Shown in pieces: positions 50,105-57,613 of a stretch of 64,000 nt of DNA (positions are counted from its first letter, which is position 1; each line of letters starts with the position of its first letter). Position numbers and translations under genes: made by a program. A model generated the notes under the pieces. The model saw only the letters and a list, made by a program, of their open reading frames with translations. It was not told the DNA's origin and ran no database searches. Source of the stretch: Kordiimonas aquimaris (lineage in GTDB: Bacteria; Pseudomonadota; Alphaproteobacteria; Sphingomonadales; Kordiimonadaceae); contig NZ_JAOBPO010000001.1 in the NCBI RefSeq assembly GCF_025574485.1, forward strand, positions 937,501-1,001,500, given 5' to 3'.

Positions 50105-51010
50105 GTGAACAAGACTAGTCAATCAGCCCAGTCGGCTCAAAAATCAAGCCCCATAATGGCAACAAACCATAAAGCCGGCTCAGTCTATGGTAGGCCTGTT
50201 CCAATTGATAACGGTATTTCCGTTGTTCTAGCTGATAATGCAAAAGATTACACAGGCCCGGGCACCAATACCTATGTTGTTGGTGATGAGCGCTTATGGA
50301 TTATTGATCCTGGACCAGCAGATGCCGCGCATGTTGCAGCCGTTGAAACAGCTATTGCGGGACGCTCTGTCGACGGTATTTTTGTGACCCATACTCACCT
50401 TGATCATAGCCCTGCAGCGAAGCCTTTGAAGGCTCTTACCGGTGCACCGGTTTATGGCTCCAAGAAACTATGTTCCAAGTTGGCTGCGCTTACGGATGAA
50501 GATGTGGATCTGGACTTTGAAGCTGATCACGAGCTATCGGGCGGCGAAACGATTGGCGATGGCAAGTGGCGGATCGATGTGTTGCACACGCCGGGCCATT
50601 TCCCGAACCATTTGTGCTACCTGTTACCTGAGGTCGGTACGCTGTTTTCAGGTGATCATGTGATGGGTTGGTCTACTACGGTCATCGTGCCGCCACTGGG
50701 AAACCTTGCAGATTATCTTGCTAGCTTAACATTGCTTGAGGAAACGGGTGCCACGCGTTTGTTGCCAAGTCACGGTGATGCAGTAGAGTGCGCAGTTACA
50801 CGCATCAGAGAAGTACGTAACCACCGGATGATGCGGCATGCTCAGGTTGGTGCATGTGTTGCACGTGGTATAACGGAACCAGAAACTATCGTCGACATGC
50901 TATATGATGATCTTACAGCGCGTCTTATTGAAGCGGCGCGTAGTTGTGTACGTGCGCACCTTGATATGATGGATGAAAAACAACCAGATCAAGAATTGAT
51001 GGCTCAATAA
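50105..51010 (+). CDS. MBL-fold metallo-hydrolase (LACTB2-like)
   Basis: The 301-residue metallo-beta-lactamase-fold enzyme has the zinc motif THTHLDH (95-101), a further ligand His in LHTPGHFPNH, Asp in FSGDHVMGW and His in LPSHGD. Together with PGTNTYVVG these resemble the LACTB2/hydroxyacylglutathione-hydrolase-like group, whose members act as hydrolases or ribonucleases. A C-terminal helical winged region (about 235-295) is also typical of LACTB2. The start is GTG at 50105; ATG at 50156 is an alternative. The substrate is unknown. Confidence 0.88.
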   Translation: MNKTSQSAQSAQKSSPIMATNHKAGSVYGRPVPIDNGISVVLADNAKDYTGPGTNTYVVGDERLWIIDPGPADAAHVAAVETAIAGRSVDGIFVTHTHLDHSPAAKPLKALTGAPVYGSKKLCSKLAALTDEDVDLDFEADHELSGGETIGDGKWRIDVLHTPGHFPNHLCYLLPEVGTLFSGDHVMGWSTTVIVPPLGNLADYLASLTLLEETGATRLLPSHGDAVECAVTRIREVRNHRMMRHAQVGACVARGITEPETIVDMLYDDLTARLIEAARSCVRAHLDMMDEKQPDQELMAQ

Positions 51011-51104
51011 ACTAATTTACCGCAATTTATGTAAGAGTGTTACTCTTCTAAAATTATTTTAAAACGCCAATTCACACATGTTTCTTTTTTGAGGTAACTT
51101 GCCA

Positions 51105-52118
51105 GTGGAGCTAATCGGTTCAGGGTTAAATAAGCACTTTAAGACGGAAGATTTTCCGGCATTTAAAGCACGATTTCCCTGGGTTGGTGGTGATCTGCAG
51201 ACACTGCGCAACAGTTTGGTTGGTGCCCCGCGCACATTAGAGCCTGACGCACGTTTGCACACGCCTATTGATGTTGGTGCTGTCAGCGTTGCAGCCAACT
51301 ATGCAAAACCAGATAAATCACCCGTTAAGAACCTTGTTCTTGTTCATGGCTTGGGCGGGGCTGAAGACAGCAGTTATATGGTTTCTGCTACACGGTTTTT
51401 TCTCAATAAAGGATTTCATGTCTTTCGGATGAATTACAGAGGCGTTGGTCCATCAGCCGTGCATTCTTCAGCGCCTTACAGTGCAGGGTTAACTAATGAT
51501 TTGCGCGCAGTCATCGCGCATGTGTCAAATGAAAATACCGAGGCGCCCGTTGTTATAATGGGATTTTCTCTGGGTGGCCAGTTGGCGCTGCGTATGCTCG
51601 GTGAAGGTAACGTTCCTAGCTGTGTGAAAAGTGCAGTAACTGTTTCCGCTCCGCTTAATTTGGCTTCGGCACAACGGAAACTGGAGCGCCCGAGGAATAA
51701 ATTATATTCACGATACGTTGTTGGGAATATGCGCCGCGACCTTAAAGGGTTGATGCATCCAAAAGTGTTGGTTGATCCGGCCAAACTGAAGCGCATATGG
51801 GATTTTGATGAGCATGTGATTGCACCAGTATTTGGTTTTGCGGGTGCGGTTGATTATTATGAAAAGGTTTCCTGCTACAGTGTTCTTGATCGTATTCAGG
51901 TACCGACGCTTGCCATTCACGCGTATGATGATCCTTGGATTCCTGTTGCTGATTATAAAAAAGCGTAGTGGCCCATTACGCATCCAGTAGGAGCTATTAT
52001 TACCAAATCAGGCGGGCATGTTGGCTTCCACTGTGGTGGAATGGCAGAACCATGGCATGAGCGTACTGCCTTGTCATTTTTTGGACAAACCTTAAAAGTA
52101 AACTCAGATGATAGTTAA
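51105..52118 (+). pseudogene. YheT-family alpha/beta hydrolase interrupted by an in-frame amber codon
   Basis: Reading from the GTG at 51105 (GAGGT nine bases upstream), the frame encodes VLVHGLGGAEDSSYM, the nucleophile elbow GFSLGG (Ser near 155) and the Asp-containing HAYDDPWIP of YheT-type hydrolases, then meets TAG at 51966-51968. The same frame continues for 49 more codons to TAA at 52116-52118 and encodes exactly the missing C-terminus, with SGGHVGFHCGGMAEPWH and the catalytic His at 52017-52019. A single substitution to a stop therefore separates Ser and Asp from His. The stop-terminated product (288 residues) should be inactive unless the amber codon is read through. A sequencing error is possible. 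Confidence 0.85.
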
Positions 52119-52242
52119 GGTTAAGAAACTGTTAGCTAAATTGAATGTTTCGCGTTATGATAACTTCACGGTTGGTGGTCTGCTCCTGAGGAGCTAAATG
52201 TAATTTTGCGCACTGCGTATACAAATAGGCCACGATATACAT

Positions 52243-52860
52243 ATGTCTGAAATCATTAAAGATTCCGATAATAACGCTAAACACAAAGCATCACGCCGTG
52301 CGATACTGTCGCTGGCTGCAGGTGGTTTGCCGATGGTGATGACAATGAAAGCATCAGCGCGGCAGGCCGTTAACTCGGCGCTAACGTGTGCTTTCAGATT
52401 GCCGTCGCGTTACCGCGTTCTGGTTGATGATCAAGGAAATGCCTGGGCAAACCCAACGAGCCTGAATATTAATTACCGGGCTGATCGTGGTGGGTATCGG
52501 ATTGATCATATTACGCGGTTTAAAAATGACTCGAATACAATTCCTTTGCCGGGTGCTATCTTTTCACCCAGTTTTCTGCCCAGTGCTTGCCCCATAGGTG
52601 TTCCCGCGCCAAGCGATAATAGGCAGGATTGTGGCTTTTTGGTTTGGCGAACCAATCGTAACATTGATCCCTCAGAGTTTTTGAATGCTTCTGAAACATC
52701 TTTTGTTGGTGATTTTTTTGATCCAAGCAGGAACGCAAATTCTCAAAATGGTATCTATGTTGAGCTGTCAGCGGCGTTAGCTGATGCTGGAGCTACATCA
52801 GGCTGGCCGGGGATTTCATGTATTGCGTCTATCATCAATAGTTTCCCCACGTCACCATAG
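52243..52860 (+). CDS. Tat-signal-like exported protein, unknown function
   Basis: The 205-residue protein begins with a charged segment and SRRAILSLAAGGLPMVM, a twin-arginine-like signal followed by Ala-Ser-Ala (about 20-43), suggesting export in the folded state. The mature part has several Cys (LTCAF, ACPIG, DCGFL, SCIAS) that could form disulfides or hold a metal, and Asn/Pro-rich loops. I do not recognise a family. Neighbours are the broken hydrolase and the DUF2336 pair, which give no hint of function. Confidence 0.65.
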   Translation: MSEIIKDSDNNAKHKASRRAILSLAAGGLPMVMTMKASARQAVNSALTCAFRLPSRYRVLVDDQGNAWANPTSLNINYRADRGGYRIDHITRFKNDSNTIPLPGAIFSPSFLPSACPIGVPAPSDNRQDCGFLVWRTNRNIDPSEFLNASETSFVGDFFDPSRNANSQNGIYVELSAALADAGATSGWPGISCIASIINSFPTSP

Positions 52861-53001
52861 TACGCAGGCCATTTAAGTACGTAATTTAAGCAAATTTTAG
52901 TCATTCATTGACCATTTCATCATCATCTTATGGGATTGTGTTAGCTGCATAGGTTTGCAGCGCGCTAATCGCAGTGTGTTTAACTGAGGCGAGATGGTGA
53001 A

Positions 53002-53952
53002 ATGGTACTATCGTTAAGAAATTTGGTTGATACGACGTCTATCGAGAAAATTGTGCTCGCAAAACGTGTTGGCCAATTCCTTGTTGGGGACCAAGCTGAT
53101 GTTGAACGACGTACAGTAGAAAATGTTGCGCGTGTTCTTGCTCAGGATGTGTCTGCTCATGTGCGTGAAGTGCTGGCCTTTGAACTCCGACGTTGTAAAC
53201 AATTGCCGCGTGATTTGCTGGATAAAATTATCAAAGACATAGAAGCTGTGTCAGGACCTTTTCTCGAGGCAACATCTGTCTTCAGCAACGAGGAACTTGC
53301 AGGGCTTGTTCCTGATCTGGAAGAGGGGGTGCGCACGTGGCTCGCTCGCCGACCTGACTTGCATGAAGACGTTACTATGGCGTTAGCTAAATCAGGACAG
53401 GAACCTTGCGTCATCACATTGGTGCGCAATGATCGGTTAACGCTTGGTGAGCAGGCATGTGGACTTGTGGTTTCACGCTTTGGTAGTAATCGCCTCATGA
53501 TGGATCAGATGAGTGTTCGCAGTGACTTGCCTCTTTCAATCGTCAATATGATCATTGACAAAGTTTCGGATCACTGTCGAAAAACGCTTGTTACGCATTA
53601 CGATATTGAAAAAGCGATGGCAGAAACGGTTGTTGATGCCAGCATGTATGAGGTCCTGTGGCAGGAAGTTGAAAAGGCAACCCCAGCAGATATTCATGTT
53701 TTTGTCGCCGAACTGCGAGCACAACACCGCCTCACACATGAAATAACTTTGCAAATGGCCAAGCGCGGCAATATCCACTTTCTTGAGAGTGCACTGGCAC
53801 TTGAGGCCGGTTTACCCAAGGCGCGTGTGCAAGATATTTTGCGACTTACTGATCCGCCGGCATTTGTCAGGCTGATGAAAATGGCAAATGTGTCTCAAAA
53901 ATATGCACCTAAATTTCTTGGCCTTGCCAAAGGTGCGGTGACACACCACTGA
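53002..53952 (+). CDS. DUF2336 protein A
   Basis: The 316-residue, mainly helical protein begins the conserved DUF2336 pattern after residue 20 (KRVGQFLVGDQADVERRTVENVA), followed by VREVLAFELRRC, DIEAVSGPFLEAT and helical repeats resembling HEAT units to the end. DUF2336 proteins are found chiefly in Alphaproteobacteria and have no established biochemical role. No signal peptide or membrane segment is visible, so it should be cytoplasmic. A paralogue follows 189 bases downstream on the same strand. Confidence 0.85.
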   Translation: MVLSLRNLVDTTSIEKIVLAKRVGQFLVGDQADVERRTVENVARVLAQDVSAHVREVLAFELRRCKQLPRDLLDKIIKDIEAVSGPFLEATSVFSNEELAGLVPDLEEGVRTWLARRPDLHEDVTMALAKSGQEPCVITLVRNDRLTLGEQACGLVVSRFGSNRLMMDQMSVRSDLPLSIVNMIIDKVSDHCRKTLVTHYDIEKAMAETVVDASMYEVLWQEVEKATPADIHVFVAELRAQHRLTHEITLQMAKRGNIHFLESALALEAGLPKARVQDILRLTDPPAFVRLMKMANVSQKYAPKFLGLAKGAVTHH

Positions 53953-54141
53953 CAGTTGAATAAAGAAAGATTAGGCGCCTTGCTGAAGCGCAATATGAGA
54001 AAAGCGTGCATATATTAAACCATTAACAGATTCTTTACTGACTCATGGTCCAATTGTGATCACGGTAATCTACGGTTGTGTTTTAGAAGATAGAATAATT
54101 CAGAAACACGGTTTGTATCTGCGTTTTAAGGCTAGGAATAA

Positions 54142-55089
54142 ATGAATTTTGATCCGGTTAAAATAATGGATGCTGATATACAGGATAAGGTGGCTTTAAC
54201 GCACCAAATTGCGGGTTTCCTCAATCGCAGTGAAGATCAGGAAAAGCGTGCAACAATAGAAAATGTTGCGCGTGCGTTAGCACAAGATGTTGCTGCCGAG
54301 GTCCGTAAGGCATTGGCCTTTGAATTGCGCTCCTGCCCTTATATTCCTCATGACCTTGCTGCACGTATAGCTAGTGATATCGAAAGTGTGTCGGGCCCAT
54401 TTCTTGCGGTGACAACAGTTTTTTCTGATCGGCAATTTGCCGGGTTAATTCCGCACCTGGAAGAACATGCCCACATCGCCATTTCCAAACGAGAAGACCT
54501 GGGTGAAGTGACATGCGATGCTATTGTGACCTTTGGTTCAGAGAAAAGTGTTAGCTTTATTGTTAAGAATAAAAAGGCACCGCTGCGAGAATCAACACTT
54601 TCCAATATCATCAAACGTTTTCCGGACCGTCAGGAACTTATGAATCAGACGAGTGTTCGTGACGAACTACCTATTTCAATCGTTAAAGCATTAATGGATA
54701 AAGTATCACAGCAGTATCGCAGCCTTCTTGAAGGGCAATACGGTCTATCAAGTGATGTGGCCGAGGTTGTGCTCACAAATAGTCTGTCAAAGGCAACATG
54801 GGATGTCATTATTGCTGCTGATGAAAAGCAGATACATGCTTACGTTAAAGACCTGCGCGAACAGAACCGACTTACCATGGACCTGATTATGGATATGTTG
54901 GAAAAGGGTAGTGTGGCGTTTTTGGAGAGCTCTCTTGCGTTTCGCGCTGGTTTAACGTTGGTAACCGCGCGTGAGATGCTACATGGGAGTGACATGCAAG
55001 TGTTTGTTGCTTTGATGCAAAATGCTAAAGTTGATAAAGCAAGCGCGCAGATGATTTTCGAAATTTTAAAAAAGCAAAATATCCGATAA
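54142..55089 (+). CDS. DUF2336 protein B
   Basis: This 315-residue paralogue of the preceding protein shares its blocks (RATIENVARALAQDVAAEVR, DIESVSGPFLAVTTVFS, MNQTSVRDELPISIVKALMDKVS) and near-identical length. It has its own ribosome site (AAGGCTAGGAA) and a 189-base upstream gap, so separate expression is possible. Like its neighbour, it should be an all-helical cytoplasmic protein of unknown role. Retention of both copies suggests non-identical functions or a heteromeric complex (inference). Confidence 0.85.
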   Translation: MNFDPVKIMDADIQDKVALTHQIAGFLNRSEDQEKRATIENVARALAQDVAAEVRKALAFELRSCPYIPHDLAARIASDIESVSGPFLAVTTVFSDRQFAGLIPHLEEHAHIAISKREDLGEVTCDAIVTFGSEKSVSFIVKNKKAPLRESTLSNIIKRFPDRQELMNQTSVRDELPISIVKALMDKVSQQYRSLLEGQYGLSSDVAEVVLTNSLSKATWDVIIAADEKQIHAYVKDLREQNRLTMDLIMDMLEKGSVAFLESSLAFRAGLTLVTAREMLHGSDMQVFVALMQNAKVDKASAQMIFEILKKQNIR

Positions 55090-55119
55090 ATAACCTGCTC
55101 AATAGACAGCTTTTTAATC

Positions 55120-55143
55120 AGCAGGCACAATAATATGCCTGCT
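55120..55143 (+). terminator. hairpin after the DUF2336 pair (weak terminator)
   Basis: AGCAGGCA (55120-55127) and TGCCTGCT (55136-55143) are perfect arms with an 8-base AT-rich loop, followed by GTCTTC rather than a T-run. It lies between convergent genes. Confidence 0.45.
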
Positions 55144-55174
55144 GTCTTCATTGAAGATAGAGTCTGGTGATTAG

Positions 55175-55612
55175 TTATTTGCCAATAAGACCAAGAATTT
55201 GATCTTTACCTTTTGCTGCAAGATAGAATCCGCATACAAAGGCAACTATGGCGGTGTAAAACAGTGTACCATCCTGTTGCGTCGCGCCGTTTTCGTCCAT
55301 CCAAGTTACGGTTACGCCAAGCGGGCTTGCTAAATGGAAAAAGATAGCGCCAGCCATTGTTCCCGCTGTTAACAGGCCACCAAATGGGCGTGTTTTGGGC
55401 ATTATAACAGTGATGACTGCCACTAGTTCAGCAACGCCAATAATGATTGCACCGTATGCGCGGAAAAACTCCAGACCTAAAAACTGTCCAACAACATCAA
55501 AAATATGTGTCGGTTGTGGGTGTCCCGTAAACTTGAACGGTAAACTTGGTCCAAGAATGACAACAATCAGAATCACTGGAAGCCAGTTGATATGTTTCTT
55601 GATAAAGTCCAT
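55175..55612 (-). CDS. DoxX-like membrane protein
   Basis: The 145-residue protein has four hydrophobic segments and the DoxX-type pattern PSLPFKFTGHP...FRAYGAIIIGVAELVAV, resembling DoxX/DUF417-like small membrane proteins. Some relatives are linked to redox or thiosulfate metabolism, but most are uncharacterised. The start ATG at 55612 has GGGAGAG upstream; an open frame to 55687 overlaps the next gene and is rejected. It is the last gene of a leftward DedA / ATP-grasp / DoxX run, 26 bases after the ATP-grasp stop. Confidence 0.8.
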   Translation of the reverse strand: MDFIKKHINWLPVILIVVILGPSLPFKFTGHPQPTHIFDVVGQFLGLEFFRAYGAIIIGVAELVAVITVIMPKTRPFGGLLTAGTMAGAIFFHLASPLGVTVTWMDENGATQQDGTLFYTAIVAFVCGFYLAAKGKDQILGLIGK

Positions 55613-55638
55613 TGGTTCTCTCCCTCTTAAGGTGAATA

Positions 55639-56778
55639 TTAATGAGTAATTGGATAGTGACGTGTCAATTTCTTTTCGCCTAGCCACGCTTTTATCAGTT
55701 GAGACAAACTAGTTGGCGTGAAGCCTCTTTTGCGGTTTGCTGCGCCGATACGGTACAAATAGCTGAACTGTTTTATCAGCGCTTTATATGCGTCGCGTAA
55801 CGTTGTTCGTGAGTCCCATATATGTGTTTGCTCACCGCCTGCGCCGTTTACCTCAATTATCTTGAAACCATGTCCTGCCTTCAGGGCAGAAAAATCGCCA
55901 AATCGTATATCAAAGCGCCCGATGTAGAATTCGCCCATTGATTTTGCGAGCTTATCAAATGTGTCCAGCATCTCGTCGGTGATTTCGTCGTTGCCATTGC
56001 GAAAAATTGTGCCGAGGCTATGGCTCCCTGCAAAAGCAATTTTAATCGACTTACCTTTTGGGACAATGTCATCAAGGCGTTTTTTGTGCCGTTCAAGGTA
56101 TAGATGCGCCAACTGGCCTGCTCTTGGGTCATCCATGATGAGCTGACGGAGTGTGCGGGTGCCGTCACCGGTAACACGCGGGAAATACTTCAAGGTCAGG
56201 CTGGTAATGCGTCCTTTGTCTTCACCGGGTTCTCTCACATAAAAAACGCCCGCTTCGCCTTCTTCGTTTATCAGTGTTTGCAGGATGAAATTGGCACCTG
56301 CAGGGAAAACGGCAATATAGGATGCAAGTTCATCTTCATTATTGACGATTTGCACACCAACGCCGCGCATACCGATGTCTGGTTTTGCAACAAGTGGAAA
56401 CGTAAGCTGCTTTTCTTTCATGATGCTCAATGCATCACTTAATGTGCGTTTTGCGGCACCTTCACCGCCCCAGCGTAGCACTTGACCGTACGCGGCAATA
56501 TATGAGCGTGCTTCAGGTTTTTTTATTGCGTTTAGTACAATCTCTTTGCTTTCACCAACGAGGCCTGAGTACGGTAATGAAGGGTTGGCATTGGTTAGCA
56601 GGGTGGGGCCAAAATACCGCAACGATAGCCAGGCGCACCATAGCGCAATCGGTGTGTAAAACAGATGAGCGGGCGCAAATTCAAACCATGATGTTCTGCC
56701 GGCACTTGCATCAAGTTCAGGCATACCTGCATGAGGCGCTGGTGACCGTGGCAGGTCTTTTTCTTGTTTAGTGTTCAT
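55639..56778 (-). CDS. ATP-grasp domain protein with hydrophobic N-terminal segment
   Basis: The 379 residues begin with a hydrophilic lead, then a hydrophobic segment (about 38-60, LFYTPIALWCAWLSLRYF) and an ATP-grasp fold: PLVAKPDIGMRGVGVQIV (nucleotide-binding glycine loop with Lys, about 130-147), GEAGVFYVREPGE, YFPRVTGDGTRTLRQLI and the Mg ligands in FKIIEVNGAGGEQTHIWD. This resembles carboxylate-amine ligases of the D-Ala-D-Ala ligase/RimK superfamily. Its overlap of 11 bases with DedA and its hydrophobic segment point to membrane-associated ligation. The acceptor and donor are unknown. Confidence 0.82.
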   Translation of the reverse strand: MNTKQEKDLPRSPAPHAGMPELDASAGRTSWFEFAPAHLFYTPIALWCAWLSLRYFGPTLLTNANPSLPYSGLVGESKEIVLNAIKKPEARSYIAAYGQVLRWGGEGAAKRTLSDALSIMKEKQLTFPLVAKPDIGMRGVGVQIVNNEDELASYIAVFPAGANFILQTLINEEGEAGVFYVREPGEDKGRITSLTLKYFPRVTGDGTRTLRQLIMDDPRAGQLAHLYLERHKKRLDDIVPKGKSIKIAFAGSHSLGTIFRNGNDEITDEMLDTFDKLAKSMGEFYIGRFDIRFGDFSALKAGHGFKIIEVNGAGGEQTHIWDSRTTLRDAYKALIKQFSYLYRIGAANRKRGFTPTSLSQLIKAWLGEKKLTRHYPITH

Positions 56779-57397
56779 TGTTAGTTATCGTTTCTTCTGA
56801 CGCTTCATCAAGGCTGGTGGCGTGTTTTGATCGGCGAATAATCTTAGGCGTTATAATGATAAGTATAATAGCTGTAGCAGCAGCCAAAAGCGCTGCGGGC
56901 ACGGTGCCGATGCCGCTAAAGGTTTGTTGTATTTCGCTAATGAATAGCACAAGACCTGTCACCCAAATGATGGCTGCAATACTCATAACAATAATAAAAC
57001 GTGCGAGTGATAGGCGCAAAAAACCAAAGGTGACATACGTTACCAGCCGCGTGCCGGGCATGAACCGAGAGAAAAACAAAACAAGTGTTTCCCGTCCACG
57101 TAACCAGCGGCGCACTTTTTTTGCTTTCTTAATAGGTAGCCTACGCTTCAACCAGCGAAACTCGCTGGCGGTCCAGCCTGCAGCGTAAAGCGCAATATCG
57201 CCGCCAACAATACCAATTGTCAGCGCTGACACCACTACCAAAGGTGAAGCAACGGCGCTGCCAACCAGTAAGCTGCCAGCAACCAACGCACCGTCTTCGG
57301 TTACCAGTGTCGAGAGCGCCAGCGCCAGCGCCAAGCTGAAAGGATCATGAGCCATTGCCTCAAGCCACGCAAAGAGTGCTTCAACGGAAAATGACAA
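56768..57397 (-). CDS. DedA/VTT-family membrane protein
   Basis: The 209-residue polytopic protein has the SNARE-associated/VTT-domain layout of DedA proteins, with re-entrant-like ALALALSTLVTEDGALVAGSLLV near the N-terminus, the LVLFFSRFMPGTRLVTYVTFG block (Arg-Phe-x-Pro-Gly-x-Arg, given in part) and a final hydrophobic helix. DedA proteins act in the inner membrane as lipid flippases/scramblases or in membrane homeostasis. It is first in a leftward operon with the ATP-grasp and DoxX genes and is preceded by a perfect palindrome. Confidence 0.88.
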   Translation of the reverse strand: MSFSVEALFAWLEAMAHDPFSLALALALSTLVTEDGALVAGSLLVGSAVASPLVVVSALTIGIVGGDIALYAAGWTASEFRWLKRRLPIKKAKKVRRWLRGRETLVLFFSRFMPGTRLVTYVTFGFLRLSLARFIIVMSIAAIIWVTGLVLFISEIQQTFSGIGTVPAALLAAATAIILIIITPKIIRRSKHATSLDEASEETITNNEH

Positions 57398-57459
57398 ACT
57401 TTGTTACCCCTTAAGTCACGCCTGATATCATCTAATTCAGGCGCAGGTTCTTAAAAACC

Positions 57460-57482
57460 AAACTATGACAATGTCATAGTTT
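57460..57482. promoter_or_regulatory. perfect palindrome upstream of the DedA operon
   Basis: AAACTATGACA (57460-57470) and TGTCATAGTTT (57472-57482) are exact 11-base arms around a single A. It begins 62 bases upstream of the DedA start. The near-gapless symmetry fits a dimeric repressor or activator site better than a terminator, although as RNA the one-base loop could also form a long hairpin after the M10 gene. Confidence 0.65.
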
Positions 57483-57613
57483 ATTTACCACGCAACTAAA
57501 AATAGCCTACGGTTATCCTTGCGCATACTAGATAAGGGTGTTTGCTGCTGATGGTAAGAAGCTGCACAGCATTGTGAACGCTTTGTTACAATTGGTTTTT
57601 AGGGCAACGTTGA

